This document shows, one piece after another, positions 10,727 to 18,120 of a stretch of 64,000 bases of DNA. The position numbers and the translations under genes were made by a program. Each line of letters starts with the position of its first letter. Positions within the stretch are counted from its first letter, which is position 1. The notes below the pieces were generated by a model. The model saw only the letters and a program-made list of their open reading frames with translations. It searched no databases and had not been told where the DNA came from. The DNA comes from Campylobacter ureolyticus (lineage in GTDB: Bacteria > Campylobacterota > Campylobacteria > Campylobacterales > Campylobacteraceae), in the NCBI RefSeq assembly GCF_013372225.1, contig NZ_CP053832.1:1736001-1800000 (forward strand), given 5' to 3'.

Positions 10727-11059
10727 ATGAAAAAGATTATTTTAACTACGGCATTTATGATTTGCTCAGTTTTTGCCAGTGATGCACTTATTAGCGAGTG
10801 TGAAGCAGGAAATGCAAAAGCTTGCCATAATGTGGGCGTAGAGTATTATGAAAGTAAAGATTTTGAAAAAGCTTTAGAGTTTTTTACTAAAGGTTGCGAC
10901 GGTAGAGCTGCAAAATCATGCTTTGCTATTTCTGAAATGTACCACAATGGTGAAGGTGTTTCTAAAAGCACTACACGAGCTATCATATATATAGAAAAAG
11001 CTTGCGATGAAAGTGACGATCCTGAGTTTTGCGATCAAATGGATAAATACCAACTATAA
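10727..11059 (+). CDS. Hcp-like secreted Sel1-repeat protein, copy 2
   Basis: Second of three tandem paralogues: 110 residues, signal peptide about 1-17 (LTTAFMICSVFAS) and three Cys pairs at CEAGNAKAC, CDGRAAKSC and CDESDDPEFC. Bases 10691-10938 are identical to 11033-11280 in copy 3, a run of 248 bases that includes the upstream spacer and ribosome site. The variable part is residues about 72-85, where this copy reads MYHNGEGVSKSTTRA. That segment lies between the second and third Cys pairs and would form the exposed inter-helix turn of the repeat. Function unknown beyond the Hcp/SLR family assignment. Confidence 0.8.
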   Translation: MKKIILTTAFMICSVFASDALISECEAGNAKACHNVGVEYYESKDFEKALEFFTKGCDGRAAKSCFAISEMYHNGEGVSKSTTRAIIYIEKACDESDDPEFCDQMDKYQL

Positions 11060-11068
11060 GGGTTTTTA

Positions 11069-11401
11069 ATGAAAAAGATTATTTTAACTACGGCATTTAT
11101 GATTTGCTCAGTTTTTGCCAGTGATGCACTTATTAGCGAGTGTGAAGCAGGAAATGCAAAAGCTTGCCATAATGTGGGCGTAGAGTATTATGAAAGTAAA
11201 GATTTTGAAAAAGCTTTAGAGTTTTTTACTAAAGGTTGCGACGGTAGAGCTGCAAAATCATGCTTTGCTATTTCTGAAATCTATCACAACGGGGAAGGCG
11301 TTTCTAAAAACGTAGAAAAGGCTATCATATATATAGAAAAAGCTTGCGATGAAAGTGACGATCCTGAGTTTTGTGATCAAATGGATAAATACGATATATA
11401 A
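11069..11401 (+). CDS. Hcp-like secreted Sel1-repeat protein, copy 3
   Basis: Third tandem paralogue, 110 residues. The leader and first two Cys pairs are identical to copy 2 at the DNA level. It then differs as IYHNGEGVSKNVEKA and in the last residues (KYDI in place of KYQL). All six cysteines are kept, so it should be folded and disulfide-bonded in the periplasm. A perfect 12-bp hairpin starts four bases after the stop and probably ends this small operon. The exact 342-base period of the array shows recent duplication or gene conversion. Confidence 0.8.
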   Translation: MKKIILTTAFMICSVFASDALISECEAGNAKACHNVGVEYYESKDFEKALEFFTKGCDGRAAKSCFAISEIYHNGEGVSKNVEKAIIYIEKACDESDDPEFCDQMDKYDI

Positions 11402-11404
11402 TAC

Positions 11405-11433
11405 ATGTTTTGCTGCTTTTTGCAGCAAAACAT
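11405..11433 (+). terminator. hairpin after the Hcp-like array
   Basis: Perfect 12-bp stem ATGTTTTGCTGC / GCAGCAAAACAT around a TTTTT loop, four bases past the stop of copy 3. There is no downstream U tract, so it may be a weak terminator or an mRNA-stabilising hairpin. Confidence 0.55.
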
Positions 11434-11482
11434 CTCACACGTATCTCAACTTAAATACACACATTAAATTGTAAAGGAAAAA

Positions 11483-11881
11483 ATGAGCTTCATAAAAGAG
11501 TTTAAAGAATTTGCTGTTCGTGGAAATGTCATTGATATGGCAGTAGGTGTTGTTATAGGAAGTGCATTTGGCAAAATAGTAAGCTCACTAGTAAGCGATG
11601 TGATGATGCCAGTAATAGGTGTTATAACAGGTGGTGTAAATTTTACAGATTTTAAAATGGTGCTAAAAGAAGCTCATGGAGAAGTAGCAGCTGTAACACT
11701 AAACTATGGTAGCTTTATACAAACCACAATTGATTTTATTATTATTGCATTTTGTATTTTTGTAGCTATAAAAGCAATAAACAAACTAAAAAGAGAAAAA
11801 CCAAAAGCTGAAGAAGCCCCAAAAGAACCAAGTGAAGATATCAAACTTTTAAGAGAAATAAGAGACGCATTAAAAAAATAG
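11483..11881 (+). CDS. mscL: large-conductance mechanosensitive channel
   Basis: Homopentameric inner-membrane safety valve that opens under osmotic downshock. The 132 residues begin with the amphipathic helix [39 protein letters not shown]-type segment (S1 and TM1). A periplasmic loop and TM2 (about 77-95, [18 protein letters not shown]) follow, then the charged cytoplasmic helix [10 protein letters not shown]. These are the classic parts of MscL in order. A TTGTAAAGGAAA ribosome site precedes the ATG. It stands alone between two hairpins. Confidence 0.95.
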   Translation: MSFIKEFKEFAVRGNVIDMAVGVVIGSAFGKIVSSLVSDVMMPVIGVITGGVNFTDFKMVLKEAHGEVAAVTLNYGSFIQTTIDFIIIAFCIFVAIKAINKLKREKPKAEEAPKEPSEDIKLLREIRDALKK

Positions 11882-11919
11882 GTAAATTTATAAAATCTAA
11901 ACAAAATTTAATAAATTTT

Positions 11920-11950
11920 ATTGTAATATTCCTTTTTGGAAAATTACAAT
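11920..11950 (+). terminator. putative terminator of mscL
   Basis: Stem of 13 bases with one A/A mismatch: arms ATTGTAATATTCC and GGAAAATTACAAT around a T5 loop, followed by TTTA. It lies 39 bases after the mscL stop. The remaining gene-free sequence to 12150 is A+T-rich and shows nothing else I can name. Confidence 0.5.
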
Positions 11951-12150
11951 TTTACTCATAGCACCGAATTTGGCGTAGTTTTTTTGTAAATTTTAGTCTT
12001 TAAAATTTGCAAGCCAAAGCTAAAAGAATGGAAATTTTTTGAAAAGCTTTTTTATTCACAAACCCAATACTTTTAAATTTTTCATCTTTCATAAATTTCT
12101 AAATTTTAAAACATTAAAAATTATAAAATTTGATAATTTTAAGGAGATTC

Positions 12151-13404
12151 ATGACTGATTATAAGTTTAGATTCAAAGATGCACTTCTAGGTGCACAGTT
12201 TTTATTTGTCGCATTTGGTGCACTTGTTTTAATGCCTATTTTATGCGGACTTGATATAAGCGTTGCGTTATTTACAGCTGGACTTGGAACACTAATTTTT
12301 CAGCTAATTTGCCGTCAAAAAGTGGTGCCTATTTTCTTAGCAAGTAGTTTTGCTTTCATAGCCCCGATTTCATTTGCTGTTAGCAAATGGGGTCTTCCAG
12401 TTGCCATGGGAGGAGTATTTTTTGCTGGTTTAGTATATTCAGCATTTAGTTTTTTTGTAAAAATTAAAGGAAAAAGTTTTATTGATAATTTTTTACCGCC
12501 AATTGTTGTTGGACCTGTGATAATGACAATTGGACTTGTCTTAAGTCCATCAGCAGTTTCTATGGCGATGGCAAATGGTGATATGCTTAAAAACTATCAA
12601 ATTTTAAATGCAAATTTTAGCCAAAATGATGCGATGATAATAGCAGGAATTTCTCTTTTAGTAACACTTTTATGCATAATGTTTGCAAAAGGGATGTTAA
12701 AGCTAATCCCTATTTTATGCGGTATTGCAGCAGGTTATATCATCTCATATTTTTATGGGATTATTGACTTTTCACCCGTTAAAGAAGCTCCTTGGTTTAG
12801 AGTGCCAAATTTTACAGCACCGAAATTTGAACTAGATGCGATTTTATATATGATACCAGTTGTAATCGCCCCCATAATCGAACATATCGGCAATGTTGTA
12901 GCAATCAGCAATGTGACAAATTATGACTTTACAAAAAAACCAGGGCTTCATAAAACATTATTAGGCGATGGCATAGCAACAAGCGTAGCAGCCCTTTTAG
13001 CTGGACCACCTTGTACAACCTACGCAGAAGTAACAGGTGCAGTAAGGCTTACAAAAGCTTTTAATCCGGCTATTATGACTTGGTCAGCATTTACTGCGAT
13101 ATTGCTTGCATTTGTTGGCAAACTTGGAGCTTTGATAGCTACGATTCCAGCTTGTGTTTTAGGCGGTATTATGATTTTGTTATTTGGAATTATTGCAAGC
13201 GTTGGAATGGAGAGTTTGATTAAAAATAATGTTGATATGAATGAGCCTAGAAATATGATAATTATCGCTCTTGTACTTGTTCCAGCACTCGGTGGAATGG
13301 TGCTTGACTTTGGTTTTGCAAGCTTTTCACAAATAGGTCTTGGTGCAATTATTGGAGTGTTTTTGAATTTAATACTTCCAAAAAGCAAAGAAAAAGTAGA
13401 ATAA
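12151..13404 (+). CDS. uraA: uracil/xanthine permease, NCS2 family (UraA-like)
   Basis: Nucleobase:proton symporter of the NCS2 (NAT) family. Fourteen hydrophobic stretches are spread over 417 residues. The substrate-site helix appears as APIIEHIGNVVAISNVT (the glutamate of the QxxE-type motif), followed by GDGIATSVAALLAGPPCTTYAEVTGAVRLT, which is typical of UraA. I start at the ATG at 12151 because AAGGAG sits at 12141-12146; a TTG 21 bases upstream is in frame but has no ribosome site. A strong hairpin follows the stop. Uracil is the likeliest substrate; xanthine or another purine cannot be excluded. Confidence 0.88.
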   Translation: MTDYKFRFKDALLGAQFLFVAFGALVLMPILCGLDISVALFTAGLGTLIFQLICRQKVVPIFLASSFAFIAPISFAVSKWGLPVAMGGVFFAGLVYSAFSFFVKIKGKSFIDNFLPPIVVGPVIMTIGLVLSPSAVSMAMANGDMLKNYQILNANFSQNDAMIIAGISLLVTLLCIMFAKGMLKLIPILCGIAAGYIISYFYGIIDFSPVKEAPWFRVPNFTAPKFELDAILYMIPVVIAPIIEHIGNVVAISNVTNYDFTKKPGLHKTLLGDGIATSVAALLAGPPCTTYAEVTGAVRLTKAFNPAIMTWSAFTAILLAFVGKLGALIATIPACVLGGIMILLFGIIASVGMESLIKNNVDMNEPRNMIIIALVLVPALGGMVLDFGFASFSQIGLGAIIGVFLNLILPKSKEKVE

Positions 13405-13410
13405 ATTTTA

Positions 13411-13447
13411 AATTTGGCAAATTTAAAGCTTTAATATTTGCCAAATT
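13411..13447 (+). terminator. long hairpin terminator after the permease gene
   Basis: Twelve-bp perfect stem AATTTGGCAAAT / ATTTGCCAAATT. The 13-base interval is itself nearly self-complementary (TTAAAG/CTTTAA), so the stem can extend to 18 bp with one bulged T. A T-rich stretch follows on the plus strand. Confidence 0.75.
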
Positions 13448-13712
13448 CTTTTAAATTTTTAATTACCAAAATACCAAAAATTAGAGTTATTTGCTTAATA
13501 CAAAACTTTGATATATCTCTATTTGAACATCAAAAAAATACCATAAATGAAGCATTAAATAAAACCTAAAAGCCAGATTAAAAAACACAAAAAGAGAACT
13601 AAAGATAAAAAAAATTGAATTTACCATAAGTAAGTTTTTAAAGTAAAAACAAAATCAAAATATAAATTTGAAAAATATCTTAAAGCGTAGTAAATTAAAA
13701 ACAGTTAAAAGC
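13448..13712. other. gene-free stretch between permease and outer-membrane protein genes
   Basis: Very A+T-rich sequence bounded by two terminator hairpins that face each other. I find no open frame with a ribosome site, no tRNA-like fold and no repeat of a neighbouring region. Confidence 0.5.
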
Positions 13713-13737
13713 AAGATGCATCTAAGCAATGCATCTT
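13713..13737 (-). terminator. terminator of the outer-membrane barrel gene
   Basis: Nine-bp perfect stem AAGATGCAT / ATGCATCTT with a 7-base loop, ten bases past the stop of the minus-strand gene at 13747. Read on the minus strand it is followed by GCTTTTAACTGTTTTTAA. Confidence 0.6.
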
Positions 13738-13746
13738 TATGGGATA

Positions 13747-14379
13747 TTAAAATTTGTAGTTATATCCTAAGTAAAGTCCGTGATCTCTAACTTTTATTTT
13801 AACATCTTCTATCTTTCCATAATCACTTTCATCTATTTGGTAGCCAAATTCAACTTCATTATTCTCATCAAGCTCATATATGCCACCTATTTTTGCGCCG
13901 TAAATAAATCCTGTTTTGTCTTTGCTAAAACTATCTTTTGAATTGTCATCGTAATCAATGCCTTCAAGTCTCATATTAAGCCTTGAAATACCGCCATAAA
14001 TACCTAAACTAAACTTAAAGCTATCTGTTATGTTTGGAGTATAGTCAGCACCTATCAAGAAATCATGGCTCTTCCACTCCATGTTTCCTAAAAAATTATC
14101 TATAAAATAACTATCTTTTGCCTTAAAATTATATCTATAAGCTCCATAGGCTCTAAAACTATCAAAGTCATATCCAGCTTTTACACCCAAATTTACTCTT
14201 TTATCATCTAATTTTAATTTATCTATATCACCTTCCTCCCTATCAAAGTCGCTATTGTCTTTTATTTCAAATTCCGATTTTAAACTATATCCGCCAAAAA
14301 CACCAACAAAACTATCAGCTAACAATGATGAACAAAGCAAAGAACTTGCAACTAAGCTTTTCAAAACTATTTTTTTCAT
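13747..14379 (-). CDS. small outer-membrane beta-barrel protein, opacity/OmpA-barrel type
   Basis: I do not recognise a named family. The 210 residues begin with a signal peptide (about 1-21, KSLVASSLLCSSLLADSF). Alternating hydrophobic/polar strands with many Gly and aromatic residues follow (FVGVFGGYSL, NLGVKAGYDFDSFRAYGAYRYNF, FLIGADYTPNI), and the protein ends in a strand with terminal Phe (GLYLGYNYKF). Such features define an eight-stranded outer-membrane barrel assembled by BAM. The loop near residues 40-55 is strongly acidic. AAGGAG precedes the ATG. It is a single-gene transcript flanked by hairpins. The role (adhesion, porin, structural) cannot be judged. Confidence 0.7.
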   Translation of the reverse strand: MKKIVLKSLVASSLLCSSLLADSFVGVFGGYSLKSEFEIKDNSDFDREEGDIDKLKLDDKRVNLGVKAGYDFDSFRAYGAYRYNFKAKDSYFIDNFLGNMEWKSHDFLIGADYTPNITDSFKFSLGIYGGISRLNMRLEGIDYDDNSKDSFSKDKTGFIYGAKIGGIYELDENNEVEFGYQIDESDYGKIEDVKIKVRDHGLYLGYNYKF

Positions 14380-14509
14380 TCAAACTCCTTTTTTATAAAT
14401 AAAAATTAGAAATTTGATTGTACCATAAATATTATATAAATAAGGTTAAACTTTTATCATATAAAAAGAAGCAATATGTTAAAATCAACAAAAAATTTTA
14501 AGGTTTTAT

Positions 14510-14935
14510 ATGATATATTTAGTTCAAACTGACACAACAGCTGGGTTTTTAAGTAAAAACTTACATGAAATTAACCGCATTAAAAATAGAGATTTAAACC
14601 AACCCTGCCTAATCACAACGGCAAGTTTTAGTGAGCTTAAAAACTTTGCAAGAGTGCCAAAAAAATTTAAAAATTTAGTTAGAAAGGCTAGAAAAACAAC
14701 TTTTATCTATCCAAATTTTAAAAGTGTTAGAGTTGTAAAAGATGATAAACATAGCCAATTTTTACAAACTCATGGCTGGATGTATTCAAGCTCTGCAAAT
14801 TTGCATGAGCAAAAATTTGATTTAGAGTATGCCAAAAGCGTGGCTGATGAGGTCGTAGGTGATGAGTTTATAGAAAAAAAACCATCAAAAATTTATAAAC
14901 TATATAGAACAAAAATAAAAAAAATAAGGGATTGA
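14510..14935 (+). CDS. compact Sua5/YciO/YrdC-family protein
   Basis: Relative of the TsaC/Sua5 enzymes that make threonylcarbamoyl-adenylate for tRNA t6A. At 141 residues it is shorter than the usual 180-200-residue domain. What is conserved: the N-terminal strand with TDT, a KNRDLNQP stretch aligning with the K-x-R-x(4)-K/R-P substrate segment, RVVKDDKH, and the SSANLHE loop (about 89-95), equivalent to SANxSG. The central segment is shortened. It may be a minor YciO-like paralogue and not the essential enzyme. It forms an operon with the LUD, methyltransferase and acyltransferase genes. tcdA, which acts later on t6A, lies nearby at 21702. Confidence 0.7.
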   Translation: MIYLVQTDTTAGFLSKNLHEINRIKNRDLNQPCLITTASFSELKNFARVPKKFKNLVRKARKTTFIYPNFKSVRVVKDDKHSQFLQTHGWMYSSSANLHEQKFDLEYAKSVADEVVGDEFIEKKPSKIYKLYRTKIKKIRD

Positions 14936-14938
14936 AAT

Positions 14939-15535
14939 ATGAAAGCTTTAATACAAAATTTAAAAGCTAATGGCTTTGAAGTTTTGCAGGCAAAAGATGG
15001 CAAAGAGGCACTAAGCATTGCAAAAACCTTTATAAAAGATAGTCTTAAAATTGGCCTTGGTGGCTCTGAAAGTGTAAAAGAGATTGGGCTTTTGGATTAT
15101 TTAGTGGGCTTAAAAAACATAACATTATTTAACCAATATGAAGCTGGAATTTCAATGGAAGAAAATTTAAATCGCCGTAGAAATGGGCTTTTAAGTGATC
15201 TTTATATCACAAGCTCAAATGCTATCACATTAAATGGCTGGCTTGTCAATGTCGATGGCACAGGAAACAGGGTCGCAGCACAAATTTTTGGTCCAAAAAA
15301 AGTTCTTTTGATAGTTGGAAAAAATAAAATTGTTTTAAATTTGGAAAAAGCAATTGAACGAATTGAAAAAATAGCAGCTGTAAAAAACGCTGATAGGATA
15401 AACAAAACAGCTATAAAATATGGCAAAACAAGGGCCTATACTCCAGAAGAATTATGCAATAAATATAGTATCATGAAACGCGATGAAAGTGGCAGAACAA
15501 CGATAATTTTAGTTGATGAGGAACTTGGGTATTGA
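14939..15535 (+). CDS. LUD-domain protein (LutC/YkgG-like, DUF162)
   Basis: Single LUD domain of 198 residues. Signatures are GLGGSESVKEIGLLDYL (about 39-55), RRRNGLLSDLYITSSNAIT and GWLVNVDGTGNRVAAQIFGPKKVLLIVGKNK, the nucleotide/CoA-like core common to LutB and LutC. The lactate-utilisation partners LutA and LutB are not adjacent, so a role in lactate oxidation is not supported here. A stand-alone LUD protein of this size occurs in many anaerobes with unknown function. It begins 3 bases after the YrdC-like gene and overlaps the following methyltransferase by one base (TGATG). Confidence 0.75.
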   Translation: MKALIQNLKANGFEVLQAKDGKEALSIAKTFIKDSLKIGLGGSESVKEIGLLDYLVGLKNITLFNQYEAGISMEENLNRRRNGLLSDLYITSSNAITLNGWLVNVDGTGNRVAAQIFGPKKVLLIVGKNKIVLNLEKAIERIEKIAAVKNADRINKTAIKYGKTRAYTPEELCNKYSIMKRDESGRTTIILVDEELGY

Positions 15536-16629
15536 TGAGAGAAAATAGTGATTTTTTAACAAAGCAAATTATAACTTATCTAGGAAACAAGCGGTCACTT
15601 TTAGATTTTATAGGCATAGCAATTAATAAAGTAAAAAAAGATTTAAAAAAAGATAAATTAAGCTCACTTGATCTTTTTAGTGGAAGTGGGATAGTGGCAA
15701 GATTTTTAAAACAGCACTCAAATTTTTTAATAGCAAATGATTTAGAGCTTTACTCAAAAATTATAAATGAATGCTATTTAACAAATGCGAATGATGAACT
15801 AAAGCGTGAAATTTCGGCTATTTTAAAGGATTTAAAAGCAAATATTAAGGTAAATTTAGCACCAGGTTTTATAAGTGAACTTTACGCACCTAAAAATGAT
15901 GAAAATATAAAGGAATTTGAACGAGTTTTTTATACCAAATTTAATGCAAACTATATAGACACAGCACGAAACGAAATCACAAAACTGCCTTTAAGCTTAC
16001 AAAAATTTTATCTTGCACCACTTTTATATCTAGCTAGTAATCATACAAATACAAGTGGAGTTTTTAAGGGCTTTTATAAAAATAAAAACGGAATTGGTGA
16101 GTTTGGCGGAGAAGGACAAAACGCCCTAAAAAGAATAAAAGCAAAAATAACTCTTCAAATGCCGGTATTTTCTAGCTTTAATTGTGATTTTAAAGTCTTT
16201 CAAGAAGATGCGAATAAGCTTGTAAAAGAGCTTGAAGAGGTTGATTTATGCTATATAGATCCACCATACAACCAGCACCCTTATGGTTCAAACTATTTTA
16301 TGCTAAATTTAATCGCAAAAAATGAGCGGCCAAGTGAAATTTCAGAGATTTCAGGTATTCCAAAAGATTGGAATAGAAGCGATTACAATAAGAAAAAAGT
16401 TGCGAGTGAAGCATTTTTTGAACTAATTTCAAATTTAAAAGCTAAATTTGTGCTTATTTCTTACAACTCAGAAGGCTTTATAAGTAAAAATGAGTTTTTG
16501 ACAAACTTGGCTAAATTTGGAAAAGTTAAAGTTTTAGAACAAGAGTACAACACTTTTAGAGGAAGTAGAAATTTAGGTGCCAGAGATCTGTATGTTAAGG
16601 AAAATTTGTATATGTTAAAAAAAGATTAA
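15535..16629 (+). CDS. orphan N6-adenine DNA methyltransferase (D12/Dam-like class)
   Basis: S-adenosylmethionine-dependent adenine methyltransferase. Motif X is ITYLGNKRSLLDF near the N-terminus, motif I is DLFSGSGIVARF (about 47-58), and catalytic motif IV is CYIDPPYNQHPYGSNYF (about 238-254). This order marks the alpha/D12 class that includes Dam and many type II enzymes. It has 364 residues with a long target-recognition insert between motifs I and IV. No restriction endonuclease gene is beside it, so it is an orphan. I chose the ATG at 15535, which overlaps the preceding TGA by one base; a TTG three bases earlier is also in frame. The recognition sequence is not predictable from what I see. 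Confidence 0.8.
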   Translation: MRENSDFLTKQIITYLGNKRSLLDFIGIAINKVKKDLKKDKLSSLDLFSGSGIVARFLKQHSNFLIANDLELYSKIINECYLTNANDELKREISAILKDLKANIKVNLAPGFISELYAPKNDENIKEFERVFYTKFNANYIDTARNEITKLPLSLQKFYLAPLLYLASNHTNTSGVFKGFYKNKNGIGEFGGEGQNALKRIKAKITLQMPVFSSFNCDFKVFQEDANKLVKELEEVDLCYIDPPYNQHPYGSNYFMLNLIAKNERPSEISEISGIPKDWNRSDYNKKKVASEAFFELISNLKAKFVLISYNSEGFISKNEFLTNLAKFGKVKVLEQEYNTFRGSRNLGARDLYVKENLYMLKKD

Positions 16630-16630
16630 A

Positions 16631-17704
16631 ATGAAAGAAAGAGTTATTTATATTGATATTTTGCGTATTTTAGCAACTTTTGCGGTTGTGTTTTTGCATA
16701 GTGCTTCAAGTTTTTGGTATACAAATCCAACCACAATCAACTGGCAATTTTCAAACTTTTATGATAGCTTGGTTAGATGGTGCGTGCCGATGTTTGTGAC
16801 GATAAGCGGTGCGCTTTTCCTGCGGGACAATAAAGAGCGCTCAAACATAAAAAGTGAGTATAAAAAAATCATCTCTAAAAATATTTTTAGAATTTTAACA
16901 GCGCTTATTATTTGGAGTATTGCTTATAAAATTTATACGGATATAGTAAATAATTCGGCTGTTTTAAATAAAGAATTTATAAAATTGTTTTTAAAAATAT
17001 TTGTTTATCCGATATATTATCATCTTTGGTTTTTATACTTAATAATAGGACTTTATATTTTAGCCCCACTTCTTAAAATTTTCACAAAAAATGCAACAAA
17101 ACAGGAAGTTAAAATATTTTTAATTTTGTTCTTAACTTTTGGTCTTGGGTTAAACTTAGCAAATTCTTTACTTGAATTTTTCGGTTTCAGTCCTATTTAT
17201 TTTAATAAAAACTTGCCCGAGCTTGGCGGATATATCGGATATTTTATAGCAGGATTTTATTTTACAAATTTTACTCTTTCAAAAAAATGCAGAAAATACC
17301 TTTATATTTTAGCTTTTATCTTTGTTTTATTTACCATAACAGGCACTTCTTTATTATCAATTCATATAAAAAGAACTGAGATTTTATATCAAAATTTAAC
17401 TCCTCACACAGCATTTATAACATTTGCAATATTTGTTTTTGTAAAAGATAAATTCTATCATTACAACTTTTCGCAAAAAGCTTCAAATTTGATAGTTAAA
17501 ACAAGTTTATTAACATTTGGAATTTATCTGATTCACGCTTTAGTGTTGGATCTCTTAAAAAAAACAGCGTTATTTAAAATCGGTTATTTTACAAATTATA
17601 CGGCTATTTTGATACCGATACTTGCGGTAACGGTTTTTGTTTTATCAATTTTTTTAATATATCTTTTATCAAAAATACCGTTTTTTAAAAAATACGCTAT
17701 GTAA
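16631..17704 (+). CDS. acyltransferase 3 family membrane O-acyltransferase (WecH/OatA-like)
   Basis: Integral membrane enzyme that transfers acetyl or another acyl group to a surface sugar. The first helix contains YIDILRILATFAVVFLHSAS with the conserved Arg and His of the family (about R12, H22). RWCVPMFVTISGALFL follows (about 49-64), as in YiaH/WecH-type enzymes. About ten transmembrane helices can be counted over 357 residues. There is no C-terminal SGNH domain. It starts one base after the methyltransferase stop and ends at a hairpin (17712-17738), closing this four-gene run. The acceptor glycan is unknown. Confidence 0.8.
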   Translation: MKERVIYIDILRILATFAVVFLHSASSFWYTNPTTINWQFSNFYDSLVRWCVPMFVTISGALFLRDNKERSNIKSEYKKIISKNIFRILTALIIWSIAYKIYTDIVNNSAVLNKEFIKLFLKIFVYPIYYHLWFLYLIIGLYILAPLLKIFTKNATKQEVKIFLILFLTFGLGLNLANSLLEFFGFSPIYFNKNLPELGGYIGYFIAGFYFTNFTLSKKCRKYLYILAFIFVLFTITGTSLLSIHIKRTEILYQNLTPHTAFITFAIFVFVKDKFYHYNFSQKASNLIVKTSLLTFGIYLIHALVLDLLKKTALFKIGYFTNYTAILIPILAVTVFVLSIFLIYLLSKIPFFKKYAM

Positions 17705-17711
17705 TAAACTA

Positions 17712-17738
17712 AAAAGTAGTGAAAAATTCACTACTTTT
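17712..17738. terminator. bidirectional hairpin between the acyltransferase gene and the tcdA fragment
   Basis: Perfect 12-bp stem AAAAGTAGTGAA / TTCACTACTTTT with an AAA loop. It begins seven bases after the acyltransferase stop. The stop of the minus-strand tcdA fragment falls inside its right arm, so this was probably the shared terminator of the two genes before the Mo-enzyme module came between. Confidence 0.75.
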
Positions 17739-17959
17739 CTAAAAGTTTTTTTACAACATAACTTGCTAAAAAATTTCCAAAAGTTGCAGTTACACCCATA
17801 AAACTTCCTAAATTTTCACAAACTGGCTCTTCTTTTGAATAAACTACCATAAAATCACCGTTAAATCCACTTTTTCTAAGTTCATAGCGAAATTTTTTAG
17901 CAAGAGCGTCATTTGTAGTTTTCCAAATACTTGTTAATTCTACTAATGCAGGATTTATG
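17731..17959 (-). pseudogene. stranded 3' fragment of a tcdA-like gene
   Basis: On the minus strand, codons matching the C-terminal ~70 residues of TcdA (from INPALVEL through YVVKKL) are still open and end with LLEK and a TAG at 17731-17733, whereas the intact gene ends LII. Bases 17746-17959 match 21714-21927 with five mismatches. All five fall on third codon positions and are synonymous. Homology stops sharply just before the conserved INP, and no start codon or ribosome site follows. It is therefore the amputated end of a gene that was recently functional. See the finding on the flanked Mo-enzyme module. Confidence 0.85.
17746..17959 (+). repeat. direct repeat, left copy (tcdA 3' end)
   Basis: 214 bases matching 21714-21927 in the same orientation at a constant offset of 3968, with no indels and five substitutions (17791, 17815, 17857, 17860, 17887). 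Together with the right copy it brackets the reductase/cytochrome genes. Confidence 0.9.
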
Positions 17960-18010
17960 TGTGCAATAAATCGTTAATAGGCAAAAAGTCAATAGATAAA
18001 AATATAAAAC

Positions 18011-18037
18011 GGTTTAACCCAAGTTTTGGGCTAAACC
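18011..18037 (-). terminator. terminator of the first Mo-reductase operon
   Basis: Stem of 12 bases with one mismatch: arms GGTTTAACCCAA and TTGGGCTAAACC, 3-base loop. Read on the minus strand it is followed by GTTTTATATTTTTATC, a good U-rich tail. It lies about 85 bases past the stop at 18121. Confidence 0.7.
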
Positions 18038-18041
18038 AGTG

Positions 18042-18081
18042 GCTAGCTAAATCATCTACATAAAAAGTTGATTAAGCTAGC
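18042..18081 (-). terminator. second hairpin after the first Mo-reductase gene
   Basis: Arms GCTAGCTAAATCA (18042-18054) and TGATTAAGCTAGC (18069-18081) pair at 12 of 13 positions with a 14-base loop. It precedes the hairpin at 18011 in the direction of transcription, so the two act in series or one protects the mRNA end. Confidence 0.5.
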
Positions 18082-18120
18082 AATCAAATATGCTAAATAG
18101 TTCGCAAACTACTCTTAAAT

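Larger units (their letters stand above)
10474..11401 (+). repeat. 342-bp tandem repeat array carrying the Hcp-like genes
   Basis: Direct repeats with a constant 342-base offset. Copy 1 matches copy 2 without mismatch over 10474-10580 (107 bases) and again near its end. Copy 2 matches copy 3 without mismatch over 10691-10938 (248 bases). Synonymous sites are conserved as well as coding ones, which points to recent amplification or gene conversion. Confidence 0.85.

Noticed and set aside
10373-11401. Regular repeats considered as a CRISPR or a mobile element
   Set aside because: The 342-base period is one gene plus spacer, each unit codes for a complete secreted protein, and there are no spacers, inverted ends or transposase.
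12130-12150. TTG start for the permease gene
   Set aside because: The AAGGAG site at 12141-12146 is correctly placed for the ATG at 12151 and would lie inside the longer protein.
17960-18120. tRNA or attachment-site tRNA next to the module
   Set aside because: No GTTCGA-type T-loop or cloverleaf can be drawn. The two hairpins here fit terminators of the minus-strand gene.
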